Assembly: GCF_902686445.1 (NCBI RefSeq)
Contig: NW_025920104.1
Coordinates: 5,146,001-5,210,000, forward strand
DNA: 64,000 nt
Direction: 5' to 3'
DNA from: Sciurus carolinensis
Taxonomy: Eukaryota; Chordata; Mammalia; Rodentia; Sciuridae
Shown here piece after piece: positions 9,345 to 21,892 of this stretch. The notes under the pieces were generated by a model. The model saw only the letters and a list, made by a program, of their open reading frames with translations. It was not told where the DNA came from and did not search any database. Numbering within the stretch: the stretch's first letter is position 1; every line of letters starts with the position of its first letter. A program made the translations under genes and the position numbers.

Positions 9345-12300
9345 TTCTTGGTTTTTTTAATTGAATTTTTTTGAGCTCATGACTTTTTGATCAGTTCTAG
9401 TTTTTTATTCAACTAGAGTTTTTGAACATCTGTTACATTTCAATTGGGATTCACCTATAAAGTTACAAGGCCTTTGATTTTGTTATTTGTATGTCATGCT
9501 ATCTGATGTTTATTATGGGGTGCAACTTAAGAACAGAACGATCACCACTGAGAAGTCCAAATTTGAGATTCTTTATTAACCTGTCTCACACAATGCCCCA
9601 AAAAATGGCTATTGGGAGAACAACCCCAACCACAGCGTTGTAGGGGTTCTTAAACCAAAAATCACATTAATCATAAGTGTCTGTTGCTATAATTCAAAAT
9701 TACACATTAACATCATGAGATCATCGACAGAGGGGAAAGTGGGTCAAAATGACCCTTACCTAGGTACAAACTAAAGGATGGTTGCTAACATCCACACAAT
9801 TACTGTTTACATGGTACATTGTTTAGGAGCAATAGGAATCAAAAGAGAGCAATTCTTTACTACATAGGAGTTGCCATTGTATATTATTAAACATGTCACA
9901 CCAAGTAACTGATGATGGGCACAGAGGTGGAGTGCTCCCATGGGAGAAGCTTATTTCCTATGTAATATGGAGTCTTAGAGAAAAATGGAGTCTGTTTAGA
10001 CTTTTCCCTTACAGTCTGCCCTATAACATTCTCATGGAGTCAGATCTGTCAGCTCATCACAATGTTATGCTTTGTTTGTATCAAAATTCAGCTCTCCTAA
10101 AACTAAAATTTTAAAAATGGATCCAGATACTTTTAATTCACATGATTTAAAAGGGTTAAGTTTAAATTGGATAAACTAATAAAAAGTAAAATGTCTTTGA
10201 AAATAACTTGAAAGTCTCTAGGTGGTCAAACTAATGAAATGCCCATGTTAATAAAATGTCTAATATCAATTGTTTCTAGGACTTTCCTTCAACAGGAAAG
10301 AGATGGCAAATACTGTTCAGGACACTTGTCTGATATCTTGTGTTTTTACAAAATAAGTGAATTAGAGTTAACATGTATGGGATTACTCAAATGTGTTAGA
10401 GACACCTGATTAATTTACAGAGTTAAAATGCTAATCATTAAATCACATTGAATACTCTTTAACTCCTTAAATTCCATGGGGTAACATACTTAAACATTAT
10501 TGGTGTTTTCATAGATTGGTAAATAAAATGGATTTAAAATTGTTTTGCATAATTACAAAAACAAGGTTACTAAGGGTTTTGTCCTAACAGGTACAATTCT
10601 ATATACAAAGAGTTCCAAATTTTTCAACTGTGTTTTGATTAGAGTACTATAAATAACAAAATATTTAATCTTATTAAAATGGAATAATTTATCTAAATTC
10701 AGAAATATCTTAAGAGTTCTTTCAGAATGTGAACAAAAAGGGGTCAACAGATAGGAAAGATAAAATAAAAGGCTCTAGATATGGAAATGTATTTTGTGAA
10801 GAACAAAATCTTTCTGGGTAAGAAAGTGCTTGTATAATGAAACACATGAGAGTTTAAGTAAGTGCTAAGAAAGTCTGTGTGTAAGTAAAGGGCAAGTTTC
10901 AACAAGTTTGCATGTAACTAAGTTGGTTGTAGGTATGTGTGACAGCTAAAGCTATTTAAGGTTTTTCCTAAGGTGAAATACTAATGTTCTGATATAAACC
11001 AAAGTTTAATCTATATGGTAAAATGACATGGTAAAATGACAAGGATTTCTTAGAAACACTAATTTACTCTTAACTTTGTGTCTATTAAGTTTTATTCTTT
11101 AGAACAATTGGTCTTAAAAATTGGGGTTTATAGAACTATGGTCAAACAACTGTTAGAGTATTGTACTATGTTACAGTCTGAATTTTTCTTTAAAAACTAA
11201 ATTTGGTAATATAAAACTGTCAAGGTAATTGTGAAATGGTCACCCTTTGTATATTAAATGTGTTCATATTTTCCAGGTATACAAGTTTTTAAAGCAGGGA
11301 ATTTATCAAGCTGCTCTTCTCCAGATTAAACTTGTCTGTAATGTTAATTCTAACTTACAAAGGGTAAATTTTACTGTGGACTTATTTCTATCATTTAATG
11401 TTCTATCATAGGATCTGTTATTAATATGGTATATGTAAAATTTATAACTTTTTACACTGAGATAAAGAATTTCAAATGTAAATTTATATCTAAAAGTTAG
11501 TACCTGATTTGTTTAAAGGTTAATATTGTGAAACATAAAAGCATTTTGCTACTTTGCCACACAAAAGAAATGTTAAAAGCTCTCTCAGCCTTTCTTTAAT
11601 TCATGTTTTACATATAATATTAAATTGTTTTAACTAGTGTTCATATAGACTCAGGAATCAATATATGTAAACTTCTTAAAATGACATTTAAGAAAGAAGC
11701 AAAGATCAACATCAGAATTATAACACTTAGGATTTGTAAAGAGCCACGCCTTACCTGAGTTAAGACTCTGCCTCCCTCCTTACTGCATGTTAGAGTGACC
11801 ACAAAATAAGTCAGACTTCAGCTTATTTAAAGTTATAGTCAAGAGATTGGTTTTTGTTGTAAAATTACTGTGATCTCAAACAGGGGATAAAATGTATAGC
11901 TCAGCCAAAGTTTAAAATAGCTATTATGCAAGCTGAATATATTTTTACTCTTGCTAATTTCATTTTGTAAAACTGTTACCTGTTAATGTTTTGCAGAAGT
12001 AGCTGCTTCAAGAACACACAACCTAGGTAACTTGTGATAATAAACCATCACCTATAGAACAGATAGTGGTAACTTCCAGTACTAATACAGACTCCAGTTA
12101 AATAAAAGGGTAAATAACTGTAAAGTTATAGACATTGAAGTTAAAGCCCTGTACTCTTATTTTATAACTATTTAGACTGGCTTGCTGGATGGTTAAGATC
12201 AAATTTAGAGATTGAGATTAAATACAGAAGGCAAGATAGACCAGTATTTGGATCTTTTCCCCTCAGTCAGCCTGAACCCAGAGAACAAGAGGACTTCTCT

Positions 12301-13400
12301 AAGGAGAATTGCAAGTCTGGGTCACACAATCTCCTGATCAAGGAGATTAATGAGGCCACTAGAGGATGAAAAGTCAATCAGTGCACCTGCTGCAGAGGAG
12401 ATTCATGGAAAAATGGAGTCATCCCTTGATGCTTCCAAAGTAAGCCACCTCATCGAGAAGACCCTACCTAGCCAAGGGCACCAATGAGCTAAGAAGCAGC
12501 TCTTAAATTCTCTACATGTGACCCCTGTGGGAACTCAGCTGACTCTTTAACAAGACAGGAACATGTCAGTTTGACCAGCTTGACCTTAGAAACCCAGCAA
12601 AGCAGTTAAAACCAAAATATAGCCATTCTTGGGCATTTGAAATAATAATTAAATGTAACTTAAGATGTACACTTGTGTTAGTCCACTAGAATAAAGACTG
12701 GAAGCTACAAATGAAAGAAAGATTCTTCAACAAATGTGCCTGATAACTATCAGGAGAAATTGCCAGAATCAGAAATTTTTAGACAGTTTACACAGGTAAG
12801 CTTAATTCTATTCGCTGCTAGTATGATTATCTAGCCCAAAGTAACAGAAGTATAGAGATCTCTACTAAACACAGGTTATACCAATAAAGGGATATTTTAC
12901 AAAAATCAGATGACATTAAGTAGCTTAACTACATTTTCTGGGGACATCAATGATATTAAGAGTTAAATGTTGTGTTTACATTCCTGATAACCTGGACAAT
13001 GTTAAACTTCCAAAATGAAGGCCTTGTCCTCTCCAGCCTTTGTTAGGCCTTATTACTGGAACAATTTCTCAGTTCTTCCACCTCCTGGTGAGAGATTGAC
13101 TTCTGTCATCTTCATGATATGCATTGGCATGTTGCAGATGATGCAACATTTACTTTGTACTAATCTCATTTCAGTACTCATGTCTTTTTGTTCTTTTCTC
13201 ATAGAAGCACCCATCCCCAGATGACTTTACAATCTGCTCTTCCCCAACCAGACTTCTACCTTGGACTCCTCAATTGACCCTATTTTTGAAAGGGAACTCC
13301 AAACTGCTTGCCCCTCACTGCCCCCTTTCAGCTTCAAAGCAGACAGAATGATCGGCGCCCCCTTTCCTCACAGCAGTAAGGAGTTTCTAAAGCAAAAAAG
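9345..13400 (+). repeat. Non-coding AT-rich ERV module, copy 2 (inside ERV-A)
   Basis: Second copy of the module at 3490-7670, in the same orientation and order. It lacks the segment equivalent to 5329-5935 and is interrupted by an LTR-like insertion at about 9504-10051. The end (13015-13400) again carries the env-terminus-like sequence (CCAACCAGACTTCTACCTTGG, compare 44515). Conserved layout in two elements with different LTRs is the main reason to regard it as a mobile unit of this ERV lineage. Confidence 0.75.
9504..10051 (-). mobile_element. Probable solo LTR inserted in ERV-A, minus strand
   Basis: About 550 bp absent from the equivalent place in copy 1 (near 3685). Read on the minus strand it starts TGACAGATCTGACTCC, ends AATAAACATCA, and contains an AATAAA signal (GGTTAATAAAGAATC) about 80 bp before the end, as in an LTR. 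Flanking six-base sequences GCTATC and GCTCAT match imperfectly, so the exact ends are provisional. The family is not recognised; the length would suit a class II element. Confidence 0.5.
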
Positions 13401-13406
13401 GGGTAA
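13392..13406 (+). other. ERV-A polypurine tract
   Basis: GCAAAAAAGGGGTAA lies directly before the LTR start TGAAGCCAGAATTGGGG. It is weaker than that of ERV-B, with a T near the end. Confidence 0.6.
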
Positions 13407-14040
13407 TGAAGCCAGAATTGGGGACAGGCAGTTAGTGTAGAAATAGGGGATCGGGTCAAATTGAGGAAATGAAGGTCATGAAAGCCATCTGCCTCTGGAA
13501 GTTGGAATAGCTTTTGTTAAGGACCATGTAAGCACGGTCCAACTGATGGTGGTAAGGCAACAATATGAGAGAATACCGGCCCCAGAGGATGAATATGCAT
13601 GACACCCAAATGAGCATGATTACTCATTATAAACAACTGAAGAGGGGAATGTTGAGAACAAGGTGACATCTTTGCAGCCATGTTGTATGAACAAGCCATT
13701 TTGGGATCTGGCTCATAAATCCTCCCCCCAGGAAAGGGCACACAGGTACTACCCTCAAGAGCCAATACAGGACAAACAGGACATACTGGTCCCCCGGGGT
13801 TTATCAAGGCTGTTAAAGATATCTGTCTGAGAAATGGGCAGCTGCCCAGAAACCTTATCTATCAAGGACAGGAGAGGGGGCCTAGCTCTGAGTAATCTCT
13901 GCATAGTTCAACCCCTCCCTCCTCCCTTCTTCCTCCAGGACCATTCAGTTTTGGTGGGACCCAATAAAATTCAAATAAATTGGCAGGACCCAACCAAAAG
14001 AGAACAAATGTTTAGTTGTTCCAATGTTAACCAATAATGT
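13407..14040 (+). repeat. ERV-A 3' LTR (end uncertain)
   Basis: The first ~100 bp match the LTR starts at 35508, 36466 and 44672 (TGAAGCCAGAATTGGGGAC, then AGTTAGTGTAGAAATAGG). The remainder does not match those LTRs. An AATAAA at about 13966 within CCCAATAAAATTC could be its poly(A) signal. The 3' end is placed only approximately. Confidence 0.5.
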
Positions 14041-14260
14041 ACAGGTCTTTGTATGTGAATGATTGGAAATTTTTTAAGTAGAGTTCTTTCTCATCTCTCG
14101 GGGCCGCTCCCCACTCAGCCATGGTAGTGGTCTGAGAGGCTGGTTGTGGTCCAAGCTCAAGGTTCCAAAAAAACCTTGTTGTGTGATTTGCATTGCCATG
14201 TGTGAACTTTGACTTTCTGGGGATTGGTTGATATTGAACCCCAATAAGCAACATAGTGAG
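14041..14260 (+). repeat. Possible LTR 3'-end remnant and B1-like scrap
   Basis: A GC-rich block around TCTCTCGGGGCCGCTCCCC followed by GTGGTCTGAGAGGCTGGTTG looks like the R/U5 part of a rodent LTR; the family cannot be named by eye. From 14240 a short AACATAGTGAGACAGTCTC stretch resembles the end of a B1-like SINE. Confidence 0.3.
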
Positions 14261-16240
14261 ACAGTCTCAAAATTTGGAAAAAATTGTTGTCCTATGTGCT
14301 TACATGATTACAAGACTGATATAAATCTACATCATCAGTAGAATGAGAAAATTTTCTCCACATATGTATAATATATTAAAATACACTCTACTCTCATAAG
14401 AAGAAATAAAAGTCACTAAAAAAAGGATTTGGGGTATAACTTAGGTTAAGGACACTTGTGATCAATCCCCAGTAGTAAAGCAATGAAGGTGACATGAACA
14501 TACCTGAGTTAAATGGGCAATGAGTCACAGGGGCCTCACCTGGCAGAAGAAGGTGAAAAAGTCAAGAAGAAATGAAACAAAGGGAAGACTCACTAGACAA
14601 CTTTTGACTTTTCCTTTTCATACATGTTTTAATCCATTAAGTCCCTGATTTTAAATCTTGTATCTTAATGAAATTGACATAGGTGCATTACACACAGACT
14701 CTGGAGATATATACCACATTTATGTATTTTCCAGATATATATGAAAATATATATGTATATTTTCAAATGCTCCAACCATTCACCTCTTACTTTTATTAAA
14801 AGAAGAGAACTCTAATAATGCAGGATTTATCTGAAAGTGACCTTAAATTGTGTACATATTGATCAATTTGTATAGGGGTCCTGTATGCAGAAAATGGGTC
14901 ATATGGTTTGCATGTCCTGGGGGAGCCAGTCTCTCTCAGTCTTTTAACATGTACACTTCTGGGATCAACCTTTCTTTCTGGTCACCTGCTTCTGCCTGAA
15001 GAATTCCCTACCCAGGCCATCAAGGCAGATATCCTGGAAAATGTCCTCCTCTTCTTTCTCCTGAGAATGTCTTTGCTTGCAAATTCATGAATGGTCCTGT
15101 CATAGGACAGAATACAGCAGATTTCTCCACCTTTCCATTACTTTTGAGAGTGTTTTCTTTCTCATGTGGAGTGTTGTTAAACAGGTCTTTAGATTCAGTA
15201 TCTGAAAACTCCAGTGTTCTCTGTTGTATTCAGGTTGGCCTCTGTCCATTCCTTTAAGAACATTTTTCATTTTGCTGGTTCTCTGTAGGTCAAGAAAGTC
15301 TGGATTCTCTCTGAATACTGTGACTGGCATATTGTGTGGATTATGGAATGTTATAATCCTTTGGAGAATAAACACTTTTTGTTTTCTTCAGGAAACCATC
15401 CAGTCCCTGTCTACCCTGTGTGTGGCAGTTAATCTGTTTCAAAGACTTTGCTTTGTGATTTTTGTTACTAACCCCAGTGGTTCTTCAGTTCTCAAAGAGC
15501 TGAATCACAGAAAAGCACAACTACATCAATACCAAGACTCTGCACACTCATGTTGAGTGTAAGGGAGGCAACACTAAGGACACAGGTGCCAGGGCAGAAC
15601 AAAAAGGAACAAATGTGGTGCAGGCAGGGATCTGCTTTCTGTTATTCCTACACACATATGTGGGTTTTGGTCATGCTGCACTCTTCATGGGTCTCCCTCT
15701 GTGACACATCTCACTACCCAAATTCTCCAGCCCAGAATGTGACATTTTACTAAGTAGAGTTGACTATATTTAGTGACTCTACTGCGCATGTGCCTGGAAT
15801 CTGCCCCTGCCATCAGGGAAGTATCCTCCCTCGGTTCTGGAGGAGAATGTATTGCTGCCCTGCCTCAGAGAGTTTGTTTTTTGTGATCTTGATTTTTTTG
15901 GCTCTGGCTTCCTGGTAACTCAATTGAACAAATAGTTTTCAAAGACAAGCTAGCTTCTCAACCACTGATATCCTGATGTGATATTTGAACTTGATAGCCT
16001 TGAAGACTCTCTTTCTAACTCCCAGCTTACTGGTATATCTGTAAACCCTGTAAGACTGAGAGCTTAGATCCTGCAATGCTGCCCAGATGTGGGTAGCTGT
16101 AGGTCCTCTGTCATACTCTCCCTCAGGCATAGCCTGTCCAAAAGTCTACCATTCACCTTTCATGTGTTCTGGGTTCTGTCTTCCCAAAGCATTATCAGTA
16201 ACTTAAAAGCCATAACACTACACAGAATTTTTAGGTTCTC
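14261..16240. other. Intergenic DNA, no gene seen
   Basis: AT-rich DNA with a weak ID-like scrap at 14430-14480 and an AT-rich alternating stretch at 14708-14765. The open frames at 14908-15090 and 15224-15556 have no recognisable domain or codon structure and are regarded as chance. Confidence 0.5.
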
Positions 16241-16249
16241 TGTGAGATC

Positions 16250-16445
16250 ATAGAAGTTACTAGAGTGGAGGCCAAGTCAGTGTTTCCAGTTACTGAAGGG
16301 GCTGGAGGAGGAAGATCTCAAATTCAAGGCCAACCTCAGCAACATAATGAGACCCTCTCTCTTTATAAAACAAAAAATGCCTTGGGGTAAGGCTCAGTAG
16401 TAAAGAGCTTGAACAGGATCAACAAGACCTTGGGTATGATCACTA
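16250..16445 (+). mobile_element. Degraded B1-like/ID dimeric SINE
   Basis: Contains AAGGCCAACCTCAGCAACAT followed by GAGACCCTCTCTC, the usual middle of the sciurid dimeric SINE, then an ID-like right half (GGGTAAGGCTCAGTAGTAAAG). No clean target duplication seen. Confidence 0.55.
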
Positions 16446-17224
16446 ATGTCTTAGGGAATCTAACTAGGGTAATCCAGCAAGAAGGGAAATTCCAACTGGA
16501 AGAATTGACAGAGGTTTTCAGAGGGAGATGAAACAGAGGGACTGCCCACTCCAGCAGGGTCACAGACACGTCTCATGAGCAGTGTCTCAGAAGTGAGGTG
16601 GTGAAGTACCAACATTTTATTGGGCCTCTGTGCCTAGTGTGATCTGCAGCAAACTGAACAGGGGTGTCTACAGGTCTCCAGGCAAAAGGGATCTCAGGAG
16701 GCCCAGCTGCCTGTGTCAGAAGGAACATCACACAAGAGCCTGAGATGCATCACATACACATTAGTTTTGAGTCACAAATTTTAAGAACCTTGAATAGAAA
16801 TGTGATTTTAAGCCCTGGTACTCTCCATTCCTTGCCAATTAGTGGGAGGGGCTACAGGCTGAAGAGGACAACAAGAAACATTACTGATCAGTCACACACC
16901 CCTGGATGTTCCTTGAAAGCCTTGCATTAGCTGTTCCCATTCTCAAGAAGAGTCTACAGGAGGTCAAGGAGTTAACAAAGTGAACAAGATGGCAGACAGT
17001 GTCAGAACCTCAATCTAGAACACACTGTGAATGACAGAAGCACCACTGAGCCACTGTAGTGAACTGGGGAGCTACCTTCTTTCAGTCTTGCAGCTGACCA
17101 GTTCAGGGCCCCTGACTTGCAGGCCTTTTCCCCCTGGACTCAACCCCTTTCCCTGTAAAGGTTAAGCTGTGGACCCTTGGAAGGAAGGTACCAGGCTGTA
17201 CCAGGGTATCAGGCAGTCTTGAGA

Positions 17225-17350
17225 GAAATGGTCTGAGCCAGACTCAGTGATGTGTTCTTTCAATCCAGTTACTCAAGAGAATGAGACAGAAGACAGCAAA
17301 TCCCTGGCCAACCTTGGCAATAGTGACCCCATGTCTCTAAAGAAATTAGT
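17225..17350 (+). mobile_element. Degraded B1-like SINE fragment
   Basis: TCCAGTTACTCAAGAGAATGAG and GGCCAACCTTGGCAATAGTG followed by a CCATGTCTCTAAA end resemble the B1-like left half of the sciurid SINE; no ID half follows. Confidence 0.5.
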
Positions 17351-17904
17351 AAAATCAGAACAGTTAGGAGCTGCAGCCCCAGCTGTGAAAGCTAGCAACT
17401 CCAATCTGAGGCCAAGATGCAGCAGAGCCTGTACCAACTTGGCCACTGCTATCTGTAAGGTGAGACCAAGGCCCAGGATTTGACTGACTCAATCAATATT
17501 GTGTTTGAAAACATTCCACACACATCATGAAGTGAGCCAACTCAATTTATTTTTGTAACAGAAATTAGATATTTCTAAATTAAAGAGAATTTCTATAAAT
17601 GAGCATGACTTGTGATCTGCTGGCCCTGGGAGCAAAGTGGAACCAGCTGGGGCAGAGACAAGCAGTTCCATGTTGTTGTTTGCCCAAACAATGGGGATCA
17701 AAGCAATGTAAGTGTGTGCAGGATACAGGTGCAGACCTATGAGAGGCAGAAGGGACTGGAAAACAGATGCCTGTTCCTGGCTGAGTCCTTGCTCCAGAGG
17801 GTCTATGAAGATGTTACGAGCCTCATGTGACACTGGGTGCTTCATGTGTGGCTGGTCAACTGAGGTTCTGGATTTTATTATATTTTATATTATGTCATTT
17901 TATG

Positions 17905-18115
17905 TTCTGGTATTTTATTTGGTGGTATCATGCATTGCACCCATAGAGCTACATTCCCTAGACCTTCGTTTATGTTTTATTTTGAGCCATTGTCTCTCTA
18001 GTTGCTTAAGGGCTTGCAAAGATGCTGAGGCTAGCTTCAAACTCACCATCCTCCTATCTCATCCTGCTAAATCTCTGGGAAGTCAGAAACATGCTATTGT
18101 GCCTAGAGATACCCT
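17905..18115 (-). mobile_element. B1-like/ID dimeric SINE, minus strand
   Basis: Read on the minus strand, an A-rich left part with AGGATGGTGAGTTTGAAGC is followed by an A-rich linker and an ID-like right half. On the + strand this shows as TTTTATTTTGAGCCATTGTC between the halves. Moderately decayed. Confidence 0.5.
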
Positions 18116-18384
18116 GGATTTTAAAATGTAATTTACTTTTTACCAGTTCCCTTCTGATCAGCACAAGGAATGGCACAACTTTAAAGCAGAAGCAAAGTGT
18201 GGCTCCACAGCACAGGGCCAGTCAGTCAGGTTTTGCTTCCAGATCTGAAACTTGGGACCCTAATGACTGTTTGTGATTCTTGACAATGGGAAGTTTCTTT
18301 GGAACCCAATAATCACTTGTTACAGCCAAGCAACTGTGAGGGTTATATTAGATCACCTTCTGTAGTGTGCTTACCTGAAGTGAA

Positions 18385-18661
18385 GTCCTCATTCCCATTT
18401 TACAACCCTAAAGCAGGGAAACAGGAACTCCTGGTTTGGTGTGATCACAGAGTCATGCTAGTCCCATCTTACAGCTCTAAAGCAGGAACACTGTTGCCCT
18501 TTGTCTGGTGTGGTCACAAGATCATGCTTGTCCCATTTTAGAGCTCTGAAGAAGGGGCACAGGAGCCTCTGGTCCAGTGTGGTCATGGAACCATGCTAGT
18601 CCCATCTTATTTCTCTAAATCAGGGGCACAGAAACCACTGGCACTCTGTGGTCAATTGGCT
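18385..18661. repeat. Minisatellite: four ~69-bp units
   Basis: The block CATGCTAGTCCCATCTTA recurs at 18454, 18523 and 18592 (periods exactly 69 bp), with a diverged first unit from about 18385. Each unit also holds a GCTCTAAAGCAGG-like and a GTGTGGTCA-like block. Because 69 is a multiple of three, the frame at 18299-18541 reads through several units; this is a by-product of the period, not evidence for a gene. Confidence 0.75.
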
Positions 18662-20720
18662 GCATTCATTGTTATATTGCATTCTCTGCTCCATGGCTCC
18701 TGCACTGGTTCAAGTGGGGTACTGGTGGAAGCATTATAGCAGTCCTCTGAAGGACCAGGTGTCCTGCAATTCTTCCCCTAAAGAGGCACTGTATGTGAGC
18801 TGTGCAGCCTGACTCTTGTGTGACAGTGTAGAGTGTATTTGTTCTTCAAGTTTCTGCTGGTGTGAGCAGCTCAGCTCAGCTCTGTATGACCAGGGATCCT
18901 GACTGGCTAAGGAAATATTTCTCAGGGAGTGTGTGGACAGAAAGTAAGAACATGTGGGAAAGTGTCCCCATCCTGAAGTGGGTCATCAAAGGAAGGACAG
19001 ATATTAAACATCATTGTGAGAACCAGCAGCACCTTCCCACCTTGCACATCACTGCTGTCTCTTTGCCCTCCATGAAAACAGGGTGGGTCTCTGGTAATCT
19101 AGCTCTTACTGCTCTGGAGTAGCCTGAGGGAGTGTGACTCATGTGGTGTGTGGTAAGATCTTGAGCAAGGAGGACTAGTATTCTGATGTCAGCTTTGCTG
19201 AATAAGGCTCATCAGCCAGGCCAAACTATGTAGTATGTGCCCTGCTGTGTGTGTGACCCAGATTCCTCTTGCCTGCCCCAGAAATACCCCATGGACAGGA
19301 AAGCACCCTCAAAAAAAATCCCAGAAACAAACTCCATATGCGATACCAAATCTTCATATTCTGGGAACTATTTCCTCTTTGTGTGCATCTTCCCCCATCC
19401 CTTTAGGAAAGAGTTTTCAGGAAGACATTTCATGCCACCTGAAGTCAATATTTAAAGAGTGTCCCTCAACTCTTCAATTGATACTGTAGACATTATCCTG
19501 GGTATGGGTGTGTGGATTATGTAGGGAACTGGAATTTTGCAAAGGAAATAAATACTCAGGTGTTGCAAGAAGGGTTAAAAAGAGAGTTGGGTATGGAGGC
19601 ACAAGTTCTTTTATCAGCTCTCAGGTGGAGGATGCCTGGAGCCCAGATATTTTGGTCAACCTGAATTACACCTGGAGAACCCACTACAAAACCAGAAAAG
19701 ACAAAATTTTTATAAAGAAAAAAAAAACTCCATTTGCCAAAATACTCTTTTCAGCTGAACAAGCCACACTTGTTGTAATGGTTCCTTATGCATCCCTTGA
19801 CAAATGAAAAATAGCAGGTTTTGTCTACTGGGAGCCCTGCAGGATTTTTCCCTTGGGACTAAGAGATGCAGGGTCTCTCCCTCCACTGAACCATCTTTCA
19901 GGAATACCAACACCAGCTCCCCAAATCTCCATGATGCAACCATGAAGCACTGGATGAAAGCAGAAAGCATTTGATCGAATTCACGGAAGAAATCATAACC
20001 TTTGACAAAGACTTGGATCACATCATATGGGAAGTGATGTGGATTTAGGCATGTTCATCCCAGAATATGGAGCCATATGGATCAGTGACAAGTGAGTCAG
20101 GGCCAAGGAAGGATCTGGAGGAAGAGATCAGGAGAACTTCCTGCCCAAAGGGTCAGAGGCATGGAAAAAGAGGCCAGACATCACAACACAAAATCAGACC
20201 TGGGTGTTACAGTATTCTGCTGTCACCCACCTGAGGCCTGTAGTCAGTTCTGGTTAGGTCTAAGGTTAGTTGTTCATTGGATTTATGCTATATCTCTGCT
20301 TTCAGGGCAGAAACTCAAAGTAGAGTTGCTGTCACATCCTTCTGTGGCTGTGGAGGACTGGTGTGAGGGCAGACATCTTCTCACTGATGACAGGTGTGGA
20401 ATGTGAGCCAAGTTGTGGGAAGGTTCTTGACAGGCCTGGCCATGGAAAAGTGTTTATTGAAAGAGTTTTAGGCAATGAAAGTTGAGTTCATATGCAAACA
20501 CAGCCAACAGAAAGTTCTTCCCTTCTGCAAAGTTTTCAGTCAGAAAAGAAGTGCTGTTTCTTTACTAGAAAAACAAACTCTTTGACAGAGCATTTACTGC
20601 AACAGGTTCTTTCATGAGCACTTGTTAGATGCTGAACCCTTGTTCCCTCATAGCTCCCACCCCAGCTGGGGAACCTCACTGATTACTCTTTTTCCTTATA
20701 GTATATTTTCTTAGTCATCA
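18662..20720. other. Intergenic DNA, no gene seen
   Basis: Mixed-composition single-copy DNA. A weak B1-like stretch is possible near 19580-19690. Open frames on both strands (for example 19710-20021 minus) carry no recognisable domain. Confidence 0.45.
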
Positions 20721-20721
20721 A

Positions 20722-20830
20722 TGGTCCTTAATTTAATTTAATTTGTTTATTTATTTGCAGTTCCAAGTATTGAACCACAGCATTACACATGCCAGGCCAG
20801 TGCTACAGCACTGAGCCACAACACCAGCCC
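20722..20830 (-). mobile_element. ID-like SINE, minus strand
   Basis: TTATTTATTTGCAGTTCCAAG ... GCACTGAGCCACAACACCAGC is the reverse complement of a decayed ID element (core GCTGGTG...GTGGCTCAGTGC, with an A-rich tail on the minus strand). Confidence 0.55.
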
Positions 20831-21890
20831 CTATGCTCTGACTCTTGTATGAAGGGTTTTGTAACCACTTTGTACTTTTTATGAAAGCTGCTAACTTGAA
20901 ACACTGGATTCTTCACTGATAAGGAAGGCAAGCCTCTTTCCCTCTTTAGAAAGACCGCACAGTACTGAAACTCACATGCAACTAATGTCCTCCATCTAGA
21001 ACATGAACTGCCAAACAGCTAAGAAAACATCCCTCATAAACAAGATATCAAGGGCCCAAGGGGGCATATTGTTTAGGAGACAATGAAACTGACCAACTCC
21101 TTGATTGTTCTGGTAACAATCTTCCTAGTCATTCAAAACATCCTCTTGCTTAGTTCTTGGCACCTAAGCCAGCATACCTGGCCTCGTGAGAGACTCCCCA
21201 AGATTGCCTGATTGATGCCTGTCCATACACCATGCTGTCCCCGCATCAATTGATCCTGGCATCACTTACTCAGATCTGCAGCATCACCAGCTAAAACAGG
21301 GTGGAATACATGAATGGAGAACCAAGGAGTTTCCCACCAGAGAGGGTACACAAGGCAAGTTAAAACTCACTTTGAAAAGCTGAGCTACTCTTCACAAAAT
21401 GTGTGAGGAAATGGGCCCATTATCCTACCACGAAGGAAATAATCAGAGTTCCACAGCAGCACTTCACTCCAAGCAAAACTGGTCACACACTTTCTAGGAC
21501 CTGGTGTAACATCAAAACACAGTGCCCTCTGTTCAAAAATTACAGGACCCCCGGACCATAGCAACAAGCACTGGCATGAGCACAGCTCTTCTGGGCCCAT
21601 GTGACAGCCTGGGGCACAGCCTGCACAACTGTTCTCAAGTCCAGGGGACCTGAACAAGTTTGGTCCCCCATAACCCAAGGAATTTCTTTTTTTAAAGAAA
21701 AATGAGAAATAATTTGTATGCTGTAAATGCCACCATTTCAAAATGCAAATTCCTATTGATTTTAGTATGTTCACAGAGCTGTACTAATATTATCATGAAG
21801 TCCAGACTGTCTGACTACACCAAAGAGAATCTTGTAATCAAACCCAAAAGCAGGGTGAGAGTTAAAAGTTTAATTTCATTTTGTTACTTG
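20831..21890. other. Intergenic DNA, no gene seen
   Basis: No repeat or coding sequence recognised with confidence. The minus-strand frame at 21385-21774 has no identifiable domain. Confidence 0.4.
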
Positions 21891-21892
21891 TG

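Larger units (their letters stand above)
1..14040 (+). mobile_element. ERV-A: old defective class I endogenous retrovirus, split by ERV-B
   Basis: Pieces read in order as an ERV when compared with the provirus at 36466-45214: a leader (1-480), gag capsid (about 490-960), reverse transcriptase (963-1343, resuming at 8718), a long non-coding module (9345-13400), an env-end/polypurine tract, and a 3' LTR starting at 13407. The gag matrix region, nucleocapsid, protease, integrase and most of env are missing, and frames are full of stops. The 5' LTR lies left of the window. The 3' boundary near 14040 is uncertain. The element cannot encode anything; its interest is as host of the nested ERV-B insertion. 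Confidence 0.8.

Noticed and set aside
13517..13807. 96-codon minus-strand frame
   Set aside because: Lies antisense within the ERV-A 3' LTR and has no recognisable domain.
14908..15556. Possible chemosensory-receptor pseudogene suggested by hydrophobic frames
   Set aside because: No family motifs could be matched and both strands give equally plausible frames.
18299..18541. 80-codon frame as a repeat protein
   Set aside because: It exists because the minisatellite period (69 bp) is a multiple of three; no start context or flanking exon supports it.
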